From Saksenaea vasiformis B4078 (lineage: Eukaryota > Mucoromycota > Mucoromycetes > Mucorales > Saksenaeaceae), in assembly GCA_000697055.1 (NCBI GenBank), contig JNDT01002350.1, positions 1 through 64,000 on the forward strand: 64,000 bases of DNA, read 5' to 3'. Within the stretch, counting starts at the first letter, position 1. Each line of letters opens with the position of its first letter. Below the pieces are notes generated by a model. It saw nothing but the letters and a program-made list of their open reading frames with translations, was not told the DNA's origin and ran no database searches. Below, one piece after another: positions 49,088 through 61,893 of this stretch. A program made the translations under genes and the position numbers.

Positions 49088-52000
49088 ATGTCTCCCGGGA
49101 TTGACTTTTACAACGAAGATAGTCAAAGCTGTTGCTATGGCTTTCAGTTTGACGGGACCGTAGCAGATGAGCCGGCACTGGACTTTGATGGAGTCAATCT
49201 GTTCAACTTGGATTGTGACTACCCTTCTGATAACCCGTTTCTTGAGCATACTTGTAGAAGGACCATTAAGGATATAAAGTTTGACAAGAATGTGTTTCAG
49301 TATTGCAATTCTCCTGAGATGATTGGGTACAATATTGGGGCAGAGGATCATTGCAAACAGAATGAACCAGGTCGGCGTTTTGACTTGCAACAAGCCTGCC
49401 TTGTTTCGTACGTTTCATGCAAAGAGGTATGACAGTGCGGAAACATATCCCGCTATTACTCTAATGACTCTGTTCACAGGTGTACCTTTCTTCAGAGACT
49501 ATCAAAGGAACCACTAGATTCAAAGAGGCTGTCAAACATGCTCTTGACACGACAGAGAAACAAGAAGAAAGATACCAATCTTTGCAGCGTGTATTTGGAA
49601 GTTTCGGTTACTACTATCCTTCCAAAATCCTGCTAGGTAAATGTGTTGGAATTGACCGCAATAATTGTAACTGTAATGTATCTAGGTGGTCGGCTGGAGT
49701 TCCTGGAAGATAAGGATCCAAGTGGTGGCGGTGTCGATGAAACGGAGCCACACGCATTGTCAGTCGAAACGGTAGCATCGATGATTATCAAGTCTAACAG
49801 AAGTAGAAGAAAGTGGAATGTTATAGGTATCCTCTATTTGGACTATTCTACACTCACACATTCTGTATAATAGGTGGCGATCTCATAGAACTAATTCGGT
49901 ACAGTTATCAAAACTGGAAGACTACTGTCCGAGCTTCGCCGGAGATTATACAATACAAAGACATGCGTCCAATATACGAGCTTCTAGATGAATATGAACG
50001 CTCTCTCGTGACAAGAATTTATAGCTGGAAGTTTGTGGATAATAACTGTGTACCATATAACCATCCGATTGAATTTTCATCAACTGCCCAAGAAGCCGAC
50101 CAAGGAAAGATGAATTTGTGCATATTCCCTTACCTTGCAAAGGAAAATAGCACTAACGTTATCAAAAAGCAAAAAGGTAATCGGATAATCTGTGGCATCT
50201 ATTTAAACCTTAATCACCATCCTTTTTCCTTCATCACAGGCCAGCTACTTTGCGTCATCGACCCAAAGTTCAAAAAGGACAGATTTGAAGATCGCGTGCA
50301 AACGATGAAAGTTACCTTTATTGCAAGAGACAGAACTCGAAGCTACGGCCGTATACAGTACGGCGATACACTCTACATGCAGCTTGCAGACAACACTCCA
50401 GGTTCTTTTCTCGAGAGAAATACGAAAAAATTTATTTCAGTATTGCCATCGACTATTCCAATCACCTTACAAAAAGGAAATAAGGTCGATGAAATTGAAA
50501 ACAAGCATAGCACGGATCTCACTGTGCAACTGTCAGCAGAAGTACCTCAAGAATGGCAAGATAAACCATACATATATAACAACAGTCTACTGACATCCGC
50601 ATTAGGAAGGTTGCTCGATACATCAACAATGAACAGGATTCTCAGCTACCTCATCAAGATTCCAAAAAAGCTGAAGGCAACTATGTTCAGTATGGGGATT
50701 CCCTGGTTTTACAAAGTGAAGTTGTTGATGATACTGGCAAGAAGGCGACTGTGTATCTATGTACAGCTCCACTAGAAGTGTTAGATGCCATGATGGTCTT
50801 CCGGCACAAGGTTACTAACCAGGTGCTGCCGGAAGCCTGCAAGTCCGTTATCGCTGCTACTTACAATCTTTGCCATGACAAACGGTCCATTTGCTGGAGA
50901 GCTAAACTCGATGACATCCAACCTTTCAGGCCATTGTCAAACATAGATAAATACGGGATGGAAGGGTGGAACAATGCAATTCTCCTTGATGGGCAAGTGG
51001 CTTCCTTACAGCCGTTGATAATAGATTATCCAGACGAAGCTTCGCAGCAACAACAGGACATGTCACTGTTCTTGTATTCAAATCTCTATGATACAAGTGC
51101 AAAAGATGTACAGTTTTTTGATATTGCAGACACAGACAAAGACAGCAGCTATTATATCACAGTGTTCGACGCAGAATCTCAACGATGCTTAAACTACCAG
51201 TTTAAACGCGAACACCAGAGTGGAAATTTGCAAGAGTCTATGACCACAACGCGCTGCTTGGTGTTATATGCTGCATGCTACCAGGTTGCTTAATTAGCTT
51301 AAACCTTACCAGCAACTTACCCTTTGCTAGTTCAACGTTCATGAAAACATCAAAGCGAATACCGAATTTGTTAGCAGCATCAGACGTTCCCTGGGAAGTG
51401 CTCCTGAAAAACGAGATCGTAATCTCCACAATGTCTTCCAAATGTTCGGATACTATTACCCTTCTGCAATATTACTCGGTATATCCTTGAAATTACGCAG
51501 GACTGTATCTGATTATTAGTATACTGTAGGGGGAAAGATGATCATCGAATGGGATGATGCAGATGAATTTGAATATTCCCCTCAAGAAAAAACAGATATT
51601 TGCTATATCAAAACGAAAATTGCAGCAGCATTACGGAAAGGAAGTCATTATAGCGTCATTGGTGAGTCCATAAAGCATTCTTTTTCCGGGTTTGTCTCAT
51701 TTATCCACGTAACAGGTGGTGATGCTTCCATCTTCCCTTCTTCAGCTGACAGTTGCGGATCGCTTATTACAGAATATGAGATTGAGCGGTGGCTGGATTC
51801 CATCAAAGAAAACCCTATGATTATCCAATTCAAGCGTCTCATTCCTACATATAAACTGCTGCCCGAACATCTAAGAGCTACTATACAGTTGCACTTTCAG
51901 TTCGATGTCAAAAGTCGACCACGTTCACGAGGAGACGCTCATCATGTCAGTCATGATTACGACAAAGCCTTGGAGCTGTACAAAACTACAGCGTTCTCTG

Positions 52001-53349
52001 ACGATCCTGAAGCACAATATCAGCTAGCAGTAATACTAGAAAGCGGAATTGATACCGACCGAGATAGCCATGAAGCTTTCATATGGTTCAAGAACGCCGC
52101 TGAACTCGGTCATGCCGACGCGCAGGCAAAACTCGGATGCATTTATAGAGATGGCGGTGCAGTGGAGATTAACGACACAATAGCGTTCACATGGTTCGAT
52201 AAAGCTGCTAAACAGGGTAATGCCGAAGCACAATGCAACTTGGGACTCGCATACGAACATGGAAGAGGTGTGGACCAGGATTTTACTAGAGCAATTGAAT
52301 GGTACCAGAAATCTGCAGATCAAGGCTTCACGCAAGCACAGTGTCAGCTTGGAATTTCATACATGCATGGGAAAGCAATACAACAGAGTGAAGAAGAGGC
52401 GCTCAAATGGTTTAATATGGCAGCTGATCAGAACGATACACTTGGGCTACTCCTTGTTGGGATCGCGCACAAACAAGGAAAAGGAGTGGATCAAAACCAT
52501 AGAGAAGCTTTCAAATACTTCAAGATGGCGGCTGATCAAAATGATCCAATTGGGCAAGTTCTCGTTGGGCGCGCATATGCTGAAGGAAAAGGAGTGGATC
52601 AAAACCATAGAGAAGCTTTCAAATACTCCAAGATGGCGGCTGATCAAAACGATCCATCTGGACAAGTTCTCGTTGGGTTCGCATATGGTAGAGGAAAAGG
52701 AGTGGAGAAGGACATGGCCGAAGCTTTCAAATACTTCAAGATAGCGGCTGATCAAAATGATCCATTTGGACAAGTTCTCGTTGGGTTCGCATGTGCTGAA
52801 GGAAAAGGAGTGGAGAAGGACATGACCGAAGCTTTCAAATACCTCAAGATGGCGGCTGATCAAAATGATCCACCTGGACAAGTTCTCGTTGGGCTCGCAT
52901 ATGATAGAGGAGAAGGAGTGGAGAAGGACACGACCGAAGCTTTCAAATACTTCAAGATGGCGGCTGATCAAAATGATCCATCTGGACAAGTTCTCGTTGG
53001 GTTCGCATATGGTAGAGGAGAAGGAGTGGAGCAGGATGAGGTCGAAGCGATCAAATGGATGAAAAACGGAATCAATCAATGGGTTCGCTTTTACCAATTT
53101 TATGTTAGGAGTGCATACGGTAGCAGGAGAGGAGTAAAAATAAGTGTGCATGAAATGGCCCAACAGGCTTTTAATGGCCCGCCGGAGATATTTATTGAGG
53201 CTCAAAATTTCATCGGAGACGCATACCGAGATGGAAAGGGCATTGGCCAGGATTACGCGAAAGCTGCTGATTGGTATCAAAAATCTGCGAATAGCAACGA
53301 CCCCTACGCATTAGCGCAGCTTAGCGAGCTGACTAACAGACAAAGATGA
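49088..53349 (+). CDS. Large protein with two MACPF-like domains followed by SEL1 repeats
   Basis: Nine exons, 49088-49426, 49480-49636, 49686-49826, 49874-50176, 50240-50541, 50610-51284, 51331-51478, 51530-51661 and 51716-53349, stay in phase to give 1163 residues. The first unit (about 1-235) contains RFKEAVKHALDTTE, LQRVFGSFGYYYPSKILLGG and WNVIGGD; the second (about 500-690) repeats the plan with EFVSSIRRSLGS, VFQMFGYYYPSAILLGG and VIGGD. The pattern 'alpha-helix, vF..yG.y.P..ilLGG' resembles the MACPF-like domain of Glomeromycotina proteins (from memory, no search run). Between them lie two beta-rich stretches that share Y-G-D-T/S-L. Residues about 695-1163 are roughly twelve SEL1 (TPR-like) repeats. 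There is no signal peptide. A pore-forming or immune-like role is speculation. If the intron 50542-50609 is wrong, this could be two genes. Confidence 0.65.
52430..53040 (+). repeat. 108-base coding tandem repeat array (SEL1 units)
   Basis: Five near-identical and one diverged copy of a 108-base (36-codon) unit repeat inside the SEL1 gene; the marker GATCAAAA(T/C)GATCCA recurs at about 52534, 52642, 52750, 52858 and 52966. Copies differ by few bases, so the array expanded or was homogenised recently. Confidence 0.92.
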
Positions 53350-53434
53350 ATCATTAGCGATTGAAACAGTACATTATGTTATGACCAGCTGTGATATTCA
53401 GTTCCATATTCAGTATCGCTTATCTATAAGAATG

Positions 53435-53440
53435 AATAAA
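53435..53440 (+). terminator. Polyadenylation signal AATAAA
   Basis: AATAAA lies 86 bases after the stop of the MACPF-like/SEL1 gene, in the 256-base gap to the convergent DED1 gene. Confidence 0.45.
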
Positions 53441-53605
53441 AGTGGTCATAGAACGAAGCGAAGCTCGTATCTGAGCATGTTTATTTAGTGTTGAAAAAGC
53501 AAACAAATGACTACCACTTCCTACTAAAACCATCCTGGAGGAGGGGGTTTCCCTACGGATCTGTAAGCGCTAGGTGAAAAATAGTATTTTTTTTGTTTGC
53601 GGAGC

Positions 53606-55881
<2,276 letters not shown>

Positions 55882-56886
55882 GGCAAAGGAGTAAGGCAGG
55901 AGGAACTGAGGCAAAGCCACAGAGCTGGTGGCATAATCAAAATCGGGAGAACAATTAACCTTGGGTACATGGAAACGCAAGGCTATGTCATGGAGGTCAT
56001 GGTTTCTTTTTCCATTGCAAAAACTTGATGCCCAAGTCAATTAGAGCAGTGTAGTTTGGTGTTACTGTTTGGTATGTGAACTTCTGAAACCGTAAAGCTG
56101 CGACCTTGGTGTCTATCTCGTTCCTTATTTTTCTTTTTTGTCACGTTATGCAGCGAAGTTTTCAAGTTGCGCCGTCTCATTTTCAACATGTCAAAGCCGC
56201 ATGACTCAGGGTACCTATATTTCTTTTGTTTTGGTTTCATACGATTTGGACTGGACGTATACCTTATTTTCTTTTTCAAATCTGCAATGTACTTGGGCTA
56301 CGCCAGTTTATTTCTTTACTGTCTCAAATCACCTTTTTTAGTAGAATTAACACGCTAAACAAACGAGAAAAAAAATAGTCTTTTGTGGATCCTTTTTCTT
56401 TTTTCCTTTACGTTTCAGTTTATGACAAACAACAAAAATGGTATAGACAAAATGATCTAATCCGACAGGGATGATCACGTCAGTATAGGAGAATGACATC
56501 TACGTCTGCGTCAAATAAACTCTGAGACGTTGGTAAAAATCGAATGCGTACCAAAAAAACGCCGGGGACCTGCGTCATTCAGCATTTACTTTATGCACAG
56601 TGAATCAAATAACGTGGATACGACTGTTGTTGTTTGTTTGCTAAAATAACTAGTATGTAATCATCCGTAGGTACTAGGTTTACATTTATTAACAAAACGA
56701 AACAAGAACCAAGGATAGGTTAGGGTATGATGATAGATAAGCAAAAAAAGAAAAGATAAAATAGATATACAGGTTTGATGACAATAAAATTAAAAACATC
56801 TACAGCGGGCATAAAACTACAAGGTGATAAAAAGTGCAGAGTCTTCCAAAAAGAGCGCGACAGTTCCCAAATTTAGCACCATGTTG
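55882..56886. other. Intergenic region upstream of DED1
   Basis: I see no gene. Both neighbours read leftward, so the right part is the 3' end of the bHLH gene and the left part the DED1 promoter. T-rich stretches occur around 56110-56290 and 56370-56420. Confidence 0.45.
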
Positions 56887-58012
56887 TTATTGTGGTTGTT
56901 TTTGGTGATACTGCTGCAAGGTGTTCTCCAAGTCCAGCACGCGTTGGCGATACGTCGTAGCCTCTTGTTGCAACTGTTTCAGAAAATGAACGGACTGTCG
57001 CAGAATATGGCCTTTATTGGGTTTGTTAGGTCCATTTGTATCAAGCATCGTCTCTGGTAAAAGGCTGCCAAGTTCTTGAATCCGGTCATTGATGTTATCA
57101 CGACGGCGCCTCTCAACTGCGTGTTCAGAAAACAGCCGTAGTTAGTATTTCGTGGATATCAAAAACCTTTAAAAAGGGGACTTACCAGCGTTATGAGATT
57201 CTCGTCGACGGCGGCGTTTTTCCATCATGATCTGCATGCTATAGATCATAAACAGAAGTTAACAAAAAACACGTTATGAAAAAGCTAAGTTGAAATAAAA
57301 AAAAACTTACTTCATTTGCATCGCATAATCATCTTCAAAACTTCGAGGTGCAGTTGCAGTTGGACTATGGCTATTGTCTGCTACGCTGGCATCGGAACGA
57401 AGCATCCCCGGATACATAGGACCACTTCCCCCCTGTGGAGGTGATCCTGGATAACCAGAGAAGTCATAACCAATATTTGCAGGCGCGGACATCGGGAACT
57501 GACCAGCGGGACCACTTTGTTCCATATTTCCTTGCAGGAACATGGGAGAATACCCATAGTCTTGGTTTTGCTTCATCTGGATAGGTTGCGCAGCCGTAGT
57601 CGTTTGTGTCTATATATATATATATATATATATAAAAGTTAACAAAGGAAAATAACGTGTACATTTTTTTTACCATTGGTTTTCCACCAAAGGTAGGTTG
57701 TGGATGATGTTTCTGATAAGCTTGAAGACCGCTTTGATAGTCCAAGTCATCAAAGTCATGTAAAGGAGAAGTTGACATGGGCGACATGAAATTATGAGTA
57801 AATGTATCAGCAAAGTCAAGGTGGTCGGACCCTGGAGAATCATGCGTTTGCATGGGAAAAGAATAAGAAGGATGTGGAACTGGCATGTTGTTGTTCTCAT
57901 GGGTGGGCAAGCCAGTACCGTCGTCTCGCAACTGTCTTTGCTGTTGTTGTGTAGCTAAGATATGATATTGAGTCGGGTTGCGTAGTTTCAGTGGCTGTTG
58001 TGGTTGCGACAT
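56887..58012 (-). CDS. bHLH-leucine-zipper transcription factor (USF/TFEB/MITF-like)
   Basis: Four exons on the minus strand, 58012-57674, 57609-57311, 57238-57186 and 57116-56887, join in phase to give 306 residues. The N-terminal 210 residues are Gln-, Ser- and Pro-rich with short acidic clusters (DFDDLDYQSG), a likely activation region. The basic region EKRRRRRESHNAVERRRRDN carries the E-box-reading H-E-R pattern (His, Glu, Arg), followed by helix 1 INDRIQELGSLLPE, a loop with NGPNKPNKG, helix 2 ILRQSVHFLKQLQQE and a zipper (YRQRVLDLENTLQQY). The INDRI-ELG-L-P pattern is closest to the MITF/TFEB and USF groups. It is expected to bind CACGTG-type sites; the target genes are unknown. The first intron ends in an (AT)n run at the 3' splice site. 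Confidence 0.9.
57611..57634 (+). repeat. (TA)n microsatellite at an intron end
   Basis: About 12 TA units form the 3' end of intron 1 of the bHLH gene, directly abutting the acceptor AG on the minus strand. Confidence 0.9.
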
Positions 58013-58335
58013 AAGGGGCAAAAAAAGAGGGAGTGAACGAAAATATAAAAAAAATAACAAAAATAAAAAGAATGGGAACCTTTTCTCTTCTCTTTTTGAG
58101 AAACATCGGCGGTGATTTAAAATTGTCTCGGCCGGTCATCTTTATGCCGAACAGTTCTTTTTCTTTTTTTTATTTTGGATCTCCTGCAGAAGAAGGGGGA
58201 GAAGTTCAAACAGTCGAAGGAAAACCTTTTTGGATGGATAATTTATCAATCACTTTTTGAATTGATATAAAGGGTATAAAAAGACTTCTTTCATTTAGAA
58301 TCCTCTTACTCTTCTTCTTCTTTACATTCTCTCTT
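58013..58335. promoter_or_regulatory. Divergent promoter region between the bHLH gene and the Kre9-like gene
   Basis: Both genes are transcribed outward from this 323-base gap. A TATAAA at 58275-58280, 56 bases before the Kre9-like start codon, is a likely TATA box, followed by a C/T-rich leader. Confidence 0.5.
58275..58280 (+). promoter_or_regulatory. TATA box of the Kre9-like gene
   Basis: TATAAA 56 bases before the start codon at 58336, followed by a pyrimidine-rich leader with repeated CTT. Confidence 0.45.
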
Positions 58336-59025
58336 ATGTTTTGCTACTTATTCCTTATTTTATCTCTTTGGCTTCAACTGAGTCTTGGTCAAGTCGTTTC
58401 ACCGACTCACACGTACAATGTTACGTCGCCTCAGCCAAACGCACCTTATGTAGCAGGCCAAATTTTGCCGATTAGTTATGATTTGCCCAATGATACAAGT
58501 CTTCCTAATTGTAGGTTCACACCGTGGGATAATAATAAAAAAATACATGGTCCTTAACATATAGAGACTAGTGCTTTCTCTCTCCGTCTTTTTGGCAACC
58601 AAAGATGCATCATTGAACTTTCAAGAGGTGGCCATTGCGTCAAACGCGGATATCTCCCAGGGCTATAGTTTCAGGCGCACCCGTAATTCGGAGGTCTTTT
58701 TCACACATGAACTAAACTACGCGATACCTAATTCTACCAAGCCTGGTAACTACGAGGTAAAACCGGTTATTTGGGAACCTTAAGGATATATTGAATTTCT
58801 CTTCTTCTTTTTATTTAGGTCGTCTTTGTGGATTCTATTTCTCGTACAAATACAAGTATCCCCATCTCTATTCGTCCCTATGCTCCCCCAACAAATCCTC
58901 AGACCGGCTCTGATAAACCTCGTACATCAAGTATCTTCACTACAGGTAATGCTGCAACAAAACAAACTGCATCTATGGCAGGATGCATCGCCTTAATAAT
59001 TCCTTTCATGTATCTGGTTTTGTAA
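58336..59025 (+). CDS. Kre9/Knh1-like secreted protein, probably GPI-anchored
   Basis: Three exons, 58336-58510, 58572-58756 and 58819-59025, join in phase to give 188 residues. A signal peptide (FLILSLWLQLSLGQ) is followed by one Ig-like domain of the Kre9/Knh1 type: it opens VVSPTHTYNVTSPQP, has the strand [13 protein letters not shown], and closes with YEVVFVDSISRTNTSIPI. A Ser/Thr/Pro-rich stretch (NPQTGSDKPRTSSIFTTG) leads to a hydrophobic C-terminus (ALIIPFMYLVL), the usual GPI signal. N-glycosylation sites NVT, NDT, NST and NTS are present. The likely place is the cell wall or plasma membrane. It is the second member of this family in the window, with no close sequence identity to the one at 10417. 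Confidence 0.78.
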
Positions 59026-59130
59026 AACAAACTAATCAAATATATAAAGACTGTGCCAAACGTAAAAAAAAAAAGTGTGTGTCACATGCGTCCAAAAAAA
59101 GAAAAAAAAAAGAAAAGAGGGTATACTTCT

Positions 59131-60601
59131 TCAAAGCTCATCCCAAAGTGCTTCAAATTGAGCACTGAATTCCTGGATACATTCGGGCAAATTCGTGATT
59201 ATAATATTCTCTCTGTTTTTATAACGGGCCCTAGAATCAACGGAAACATGTAAGGATATACATGTACACAATGATTAAATACACCTACCCTTTGGACCAG
59301 TTAAAACTGCCATTGATTAGAGTGGATTTGTCAACAATTACAAACTTGTTATGCATGTAACCCGTACTAGAGAATGCACTTAAGAATTTTTCTCTTTCTT
59401 TCTTTCTTTCTTGTTTTTCTCTTTTCTGGCTTACCTCGTGTCTGTTTTATAGGGTATACCGTGATCTTCTTGGAGTCGTTTCGCATCGGCTCCCTTACCA
59501 GCCGCCTGCTGGTGATCTGTAATAATTCGAATGGTGACATTACGTTTTTTTGCAGCAATCAACGCATCCGCTACATCATCATCGGTTAATGCATAAATAC
59601 AGGCATCAACCGTGGACCTTGCGGATTGTATCACAGTGAGAAATGCCTACAATGGGGAAGAAAAAAAAAAGGTAAGAGGCTCTGATAAAAAAAAAAAAAA
59701 AGGTGCGGGGAGGAAGGTGCCATGTGTGGAGAAAGCTTTTTTTTTTTTTTTTTTTTTTTACCTTGAACGATTCTTCCGATGGGAAGAAAAAAGAGCGGGC
59801 AAAGTACCCTGCCGGCAGCACATGCGTGCCATTGAGATCACGAGCCGCAAGGGCGCTAAATGCTTTAGCAACGCCTTGAGGCCCTGCGCCCACAGCAAGG
59901 TCAGGGACTACTTGATCGTGATCGTTGATATCCGATCGCTTCTTGCGACCCTTCTTTTTTCTTCCGGTAGGAACCACAGCGTCATCACTAAGCGCATATT
60001 CTGTGTCTGAGTTTCCAGGCACCGCATCCTGATCCGGAACGAGAAAATCATTCTGTTTCCGCTCTTTCTGTTTTTCTCCCACTAATGCTGGCACAGCTTT
60101 CTTCTTTGCTGCTTTGACAGCCATGGTTACATTGGTTTCCAGCGCATTTTCGATCGCCATGTCCACGGCCGTAAGTACACACTTTTCGAGCCACTGTAAC
60201 GTATCTTTGTCCGATTCGTTTCGACAGTTCTGTGACGCAGCAGTAAACAACTGCCCGATGGTTTTTAATGTGTTTTTATGACTTTTCGATTTTCCATCCA
60301 GCAAAAACCGCATTCGCTCGCTCGCCTGTTCGTACAGGCCTTCATCCGTGACGACGGCAGTGGACGAAGCCATCGTTTTACTGACAAACTCCTGAAAATT
60401 TGCATTTTTAATGTCGGCCGTACATAGCGAGGGTTGTTTAGGGCCACAGAAAAGGCCGTAAAGAAAATTCATAATATCCGTAGGAAAGGTAAGGGGTTGG
60501 AAAGAGAGACGACCCAAATCCCGAAGCCCTCTTTTGATAATTCCTAACCAAAAGCCGCCCGTGACGCGTTGCACAAAAAGGATTGGCATGTCCCTGAACA
60601 T
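59131..60601 (-). CDS. Single-HKD phospholipase D-family protein (PLD6/Zucchini-like)
   Basis: Four exons, 60601-59762, 59646-59435, 59366-59289 and 59230-59131, join in phase to give about 409 residues. The C-terminal third is the PLD domain: a FFFPSEESFKAFLTVIQ entry, DACIYALTDDDVADAL, and the single HKD motif HNKFVIVDKS with NGSFNWSKGA, as in mitochondrial PLD6 (cardiolipin hydrolase) or Zucchini nuclease, which act as dimers. The N-terminal 200 residues are helical, with a hydrophobic segment near the start (MPILFVQRVTGGFWLGIIK) and a Lys/Asp-rich linker (GRKKKGRKKRSD). The start is uncertain: the frame is open to 60697 without an ATG there; in-frame Mets lie at 60661 and 60601. Intron 1 begins GT followed by a run of more than 20 A. 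Lipase versus nuclease activity cannot be decided here. Confidence 0.82.
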
Positions 60602-61893
60602 TTGGAAACCTTCATTGTCCGGGCATAATGATGAGAATAATAAGTAAAAAGGGCATAACATTACCCATTTTGGGGGCCGTCCTGTAGCTTCATTCAATCT
60701 CTGGAACTTCTGTCAACATCTTTCTTTTTCAGTTGCCACAACCGGCGTCGCCTACCAAAACAGATAGCCCCGCTTCTTTTGTGCGACATATACATAAAGA
60801 GAACAGTCTGCAAGCTGAGCCAGCTTTAACTGCTTTGCATCTGGAAGATCCTTGTCATCTCATTTTACTCATGACTATGAACCCCCTTCCCCAGATGGAA
60901 ATAAATTCGTGAGTATGATAATGCAACCATGCCTTTTGTTTTCCTCTGATAGATTGTCCTACAGTTTTTTTTTTTTAGAAAAAAAGGATTCTACTATAGA
61001 TGGAAACTTGCTTCTTTGGCTTCTCTTTGTCAAGCTTGATCAGATAATCAAAAATGGAAATCCTCGTTTGTATGTAGATAACCACTATTTCATCATCAGA
61101 GGGCGTAAATGCATGCATACACACTAAACCGATGACGGACTTTGCTTCCTGTTGAATGAGCTCACTACAAAGGCACCGCGCAAAGTAAAGGGATCACTGC
61201 CACAACCAAGTCCTCCTTTTGAGGCATGCGAATAATAATAATAAACTTTGTTTCTGCTTTTTTGGGAAAAAAGCCAGTCTATGGAACAAAGACTCATGGT
61301 TCAAAAAAGCAATTTCCATAATTATAACCCCAGTGTAGCAGGCCCAATGAACAGCTGCTCAATAGCCAATGCAATGCATTTGTAGAAATAGAAAGAAAAA
61401 AAGTGTGCTTGGTTCGTTTGAATTATCCAAGTGGGGCGGATAGCTGGAACGCGCATCGAACCAATGAAAATGTGACTATGCAACTGTGAGTGTGATACGT
61501 TGTAATGATGACTGACCCAGCAATTCCATTTCATCCAACGAGCCCCGTTTTTAACCTGTAAAAACTAGTAACACGTCTTAATTAGAACAACCCTTCCTTT
61601 TTCCTATCAATCGTGATCACAGTAATAGATAGGATCTTGGGAATCACAGTCTCTGCAGCAATAGACAACATAAATGACTGCAGTGAAATCTATGTGTAGG
61701 CATCTTAACCGAGACAGAGAGAGAGAATGTCCCCAAATTCGCTGATTGGCTCATTCTGGTTGCTCTCTCCCCCGGACTTTTGCGCGCGGCGAAATTTGTG
61801 GGTAAAGCAAGTCATCCCAATAACGCTAAAACCTGCAGAGGCTTGACTCTTTTTCGTTCTTTGGCCTAGTCTCTTTTTTTTTATTATTGAATC
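60602..61893. other. Intergenic region with a possible exon pair
   Basis: Apart from the candidate exons at 60733-61039 I see no gene. The part at 61700-61890 holds a GA-repeat and C/T-rich leader before the MGR2/ROMO1 gene. The 5' end of the PLD-like gene may reach into 60602-60697. Confidence 0.4.
60733..61039 (+). CDS. Possible exons of an unrecognised gene or gene remnant
   Basis: A 176-base open segment (60733-60908) is flanked by a textbook acceptor (TTTCTTTTTCAG) and a GTGAGT donor. It can be joined in phase to 60979-61039, preceded by a T12-AG acceptor, ending with TGA. The joined frame encodes about 78 residues, including TKTDSPASFVRHIHKEN and a final FYYRWKLASLASLCQA. A second frame in the same exon also looks protein-like (SSHFTHDYEPPSPDGNKF), which hints at an ancient frameshift. 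No start codon was found; upstream lies the antisense PLD-like gene. I do not recognise it. Confidence 0.3.

Noticed and set aside
50542..50775. Splitting the MACPF-like/SEL1 locus into two genes at the frame change
   Set aside because: A 68-base intron with GTACCT donor, CTGAC branch-like sequence and AAG acceptor joins both frames in phase, and no start codon, promoter or stop spacing suggests a break. I keep one gene but note the doubt.
52447..53280. A 277-codon minus-strand open frame across the SEL1 array
   Set aside because: It is an antisense by-product of the repeated 108-base unit; the plus strand reads clean SEL1 repeats.
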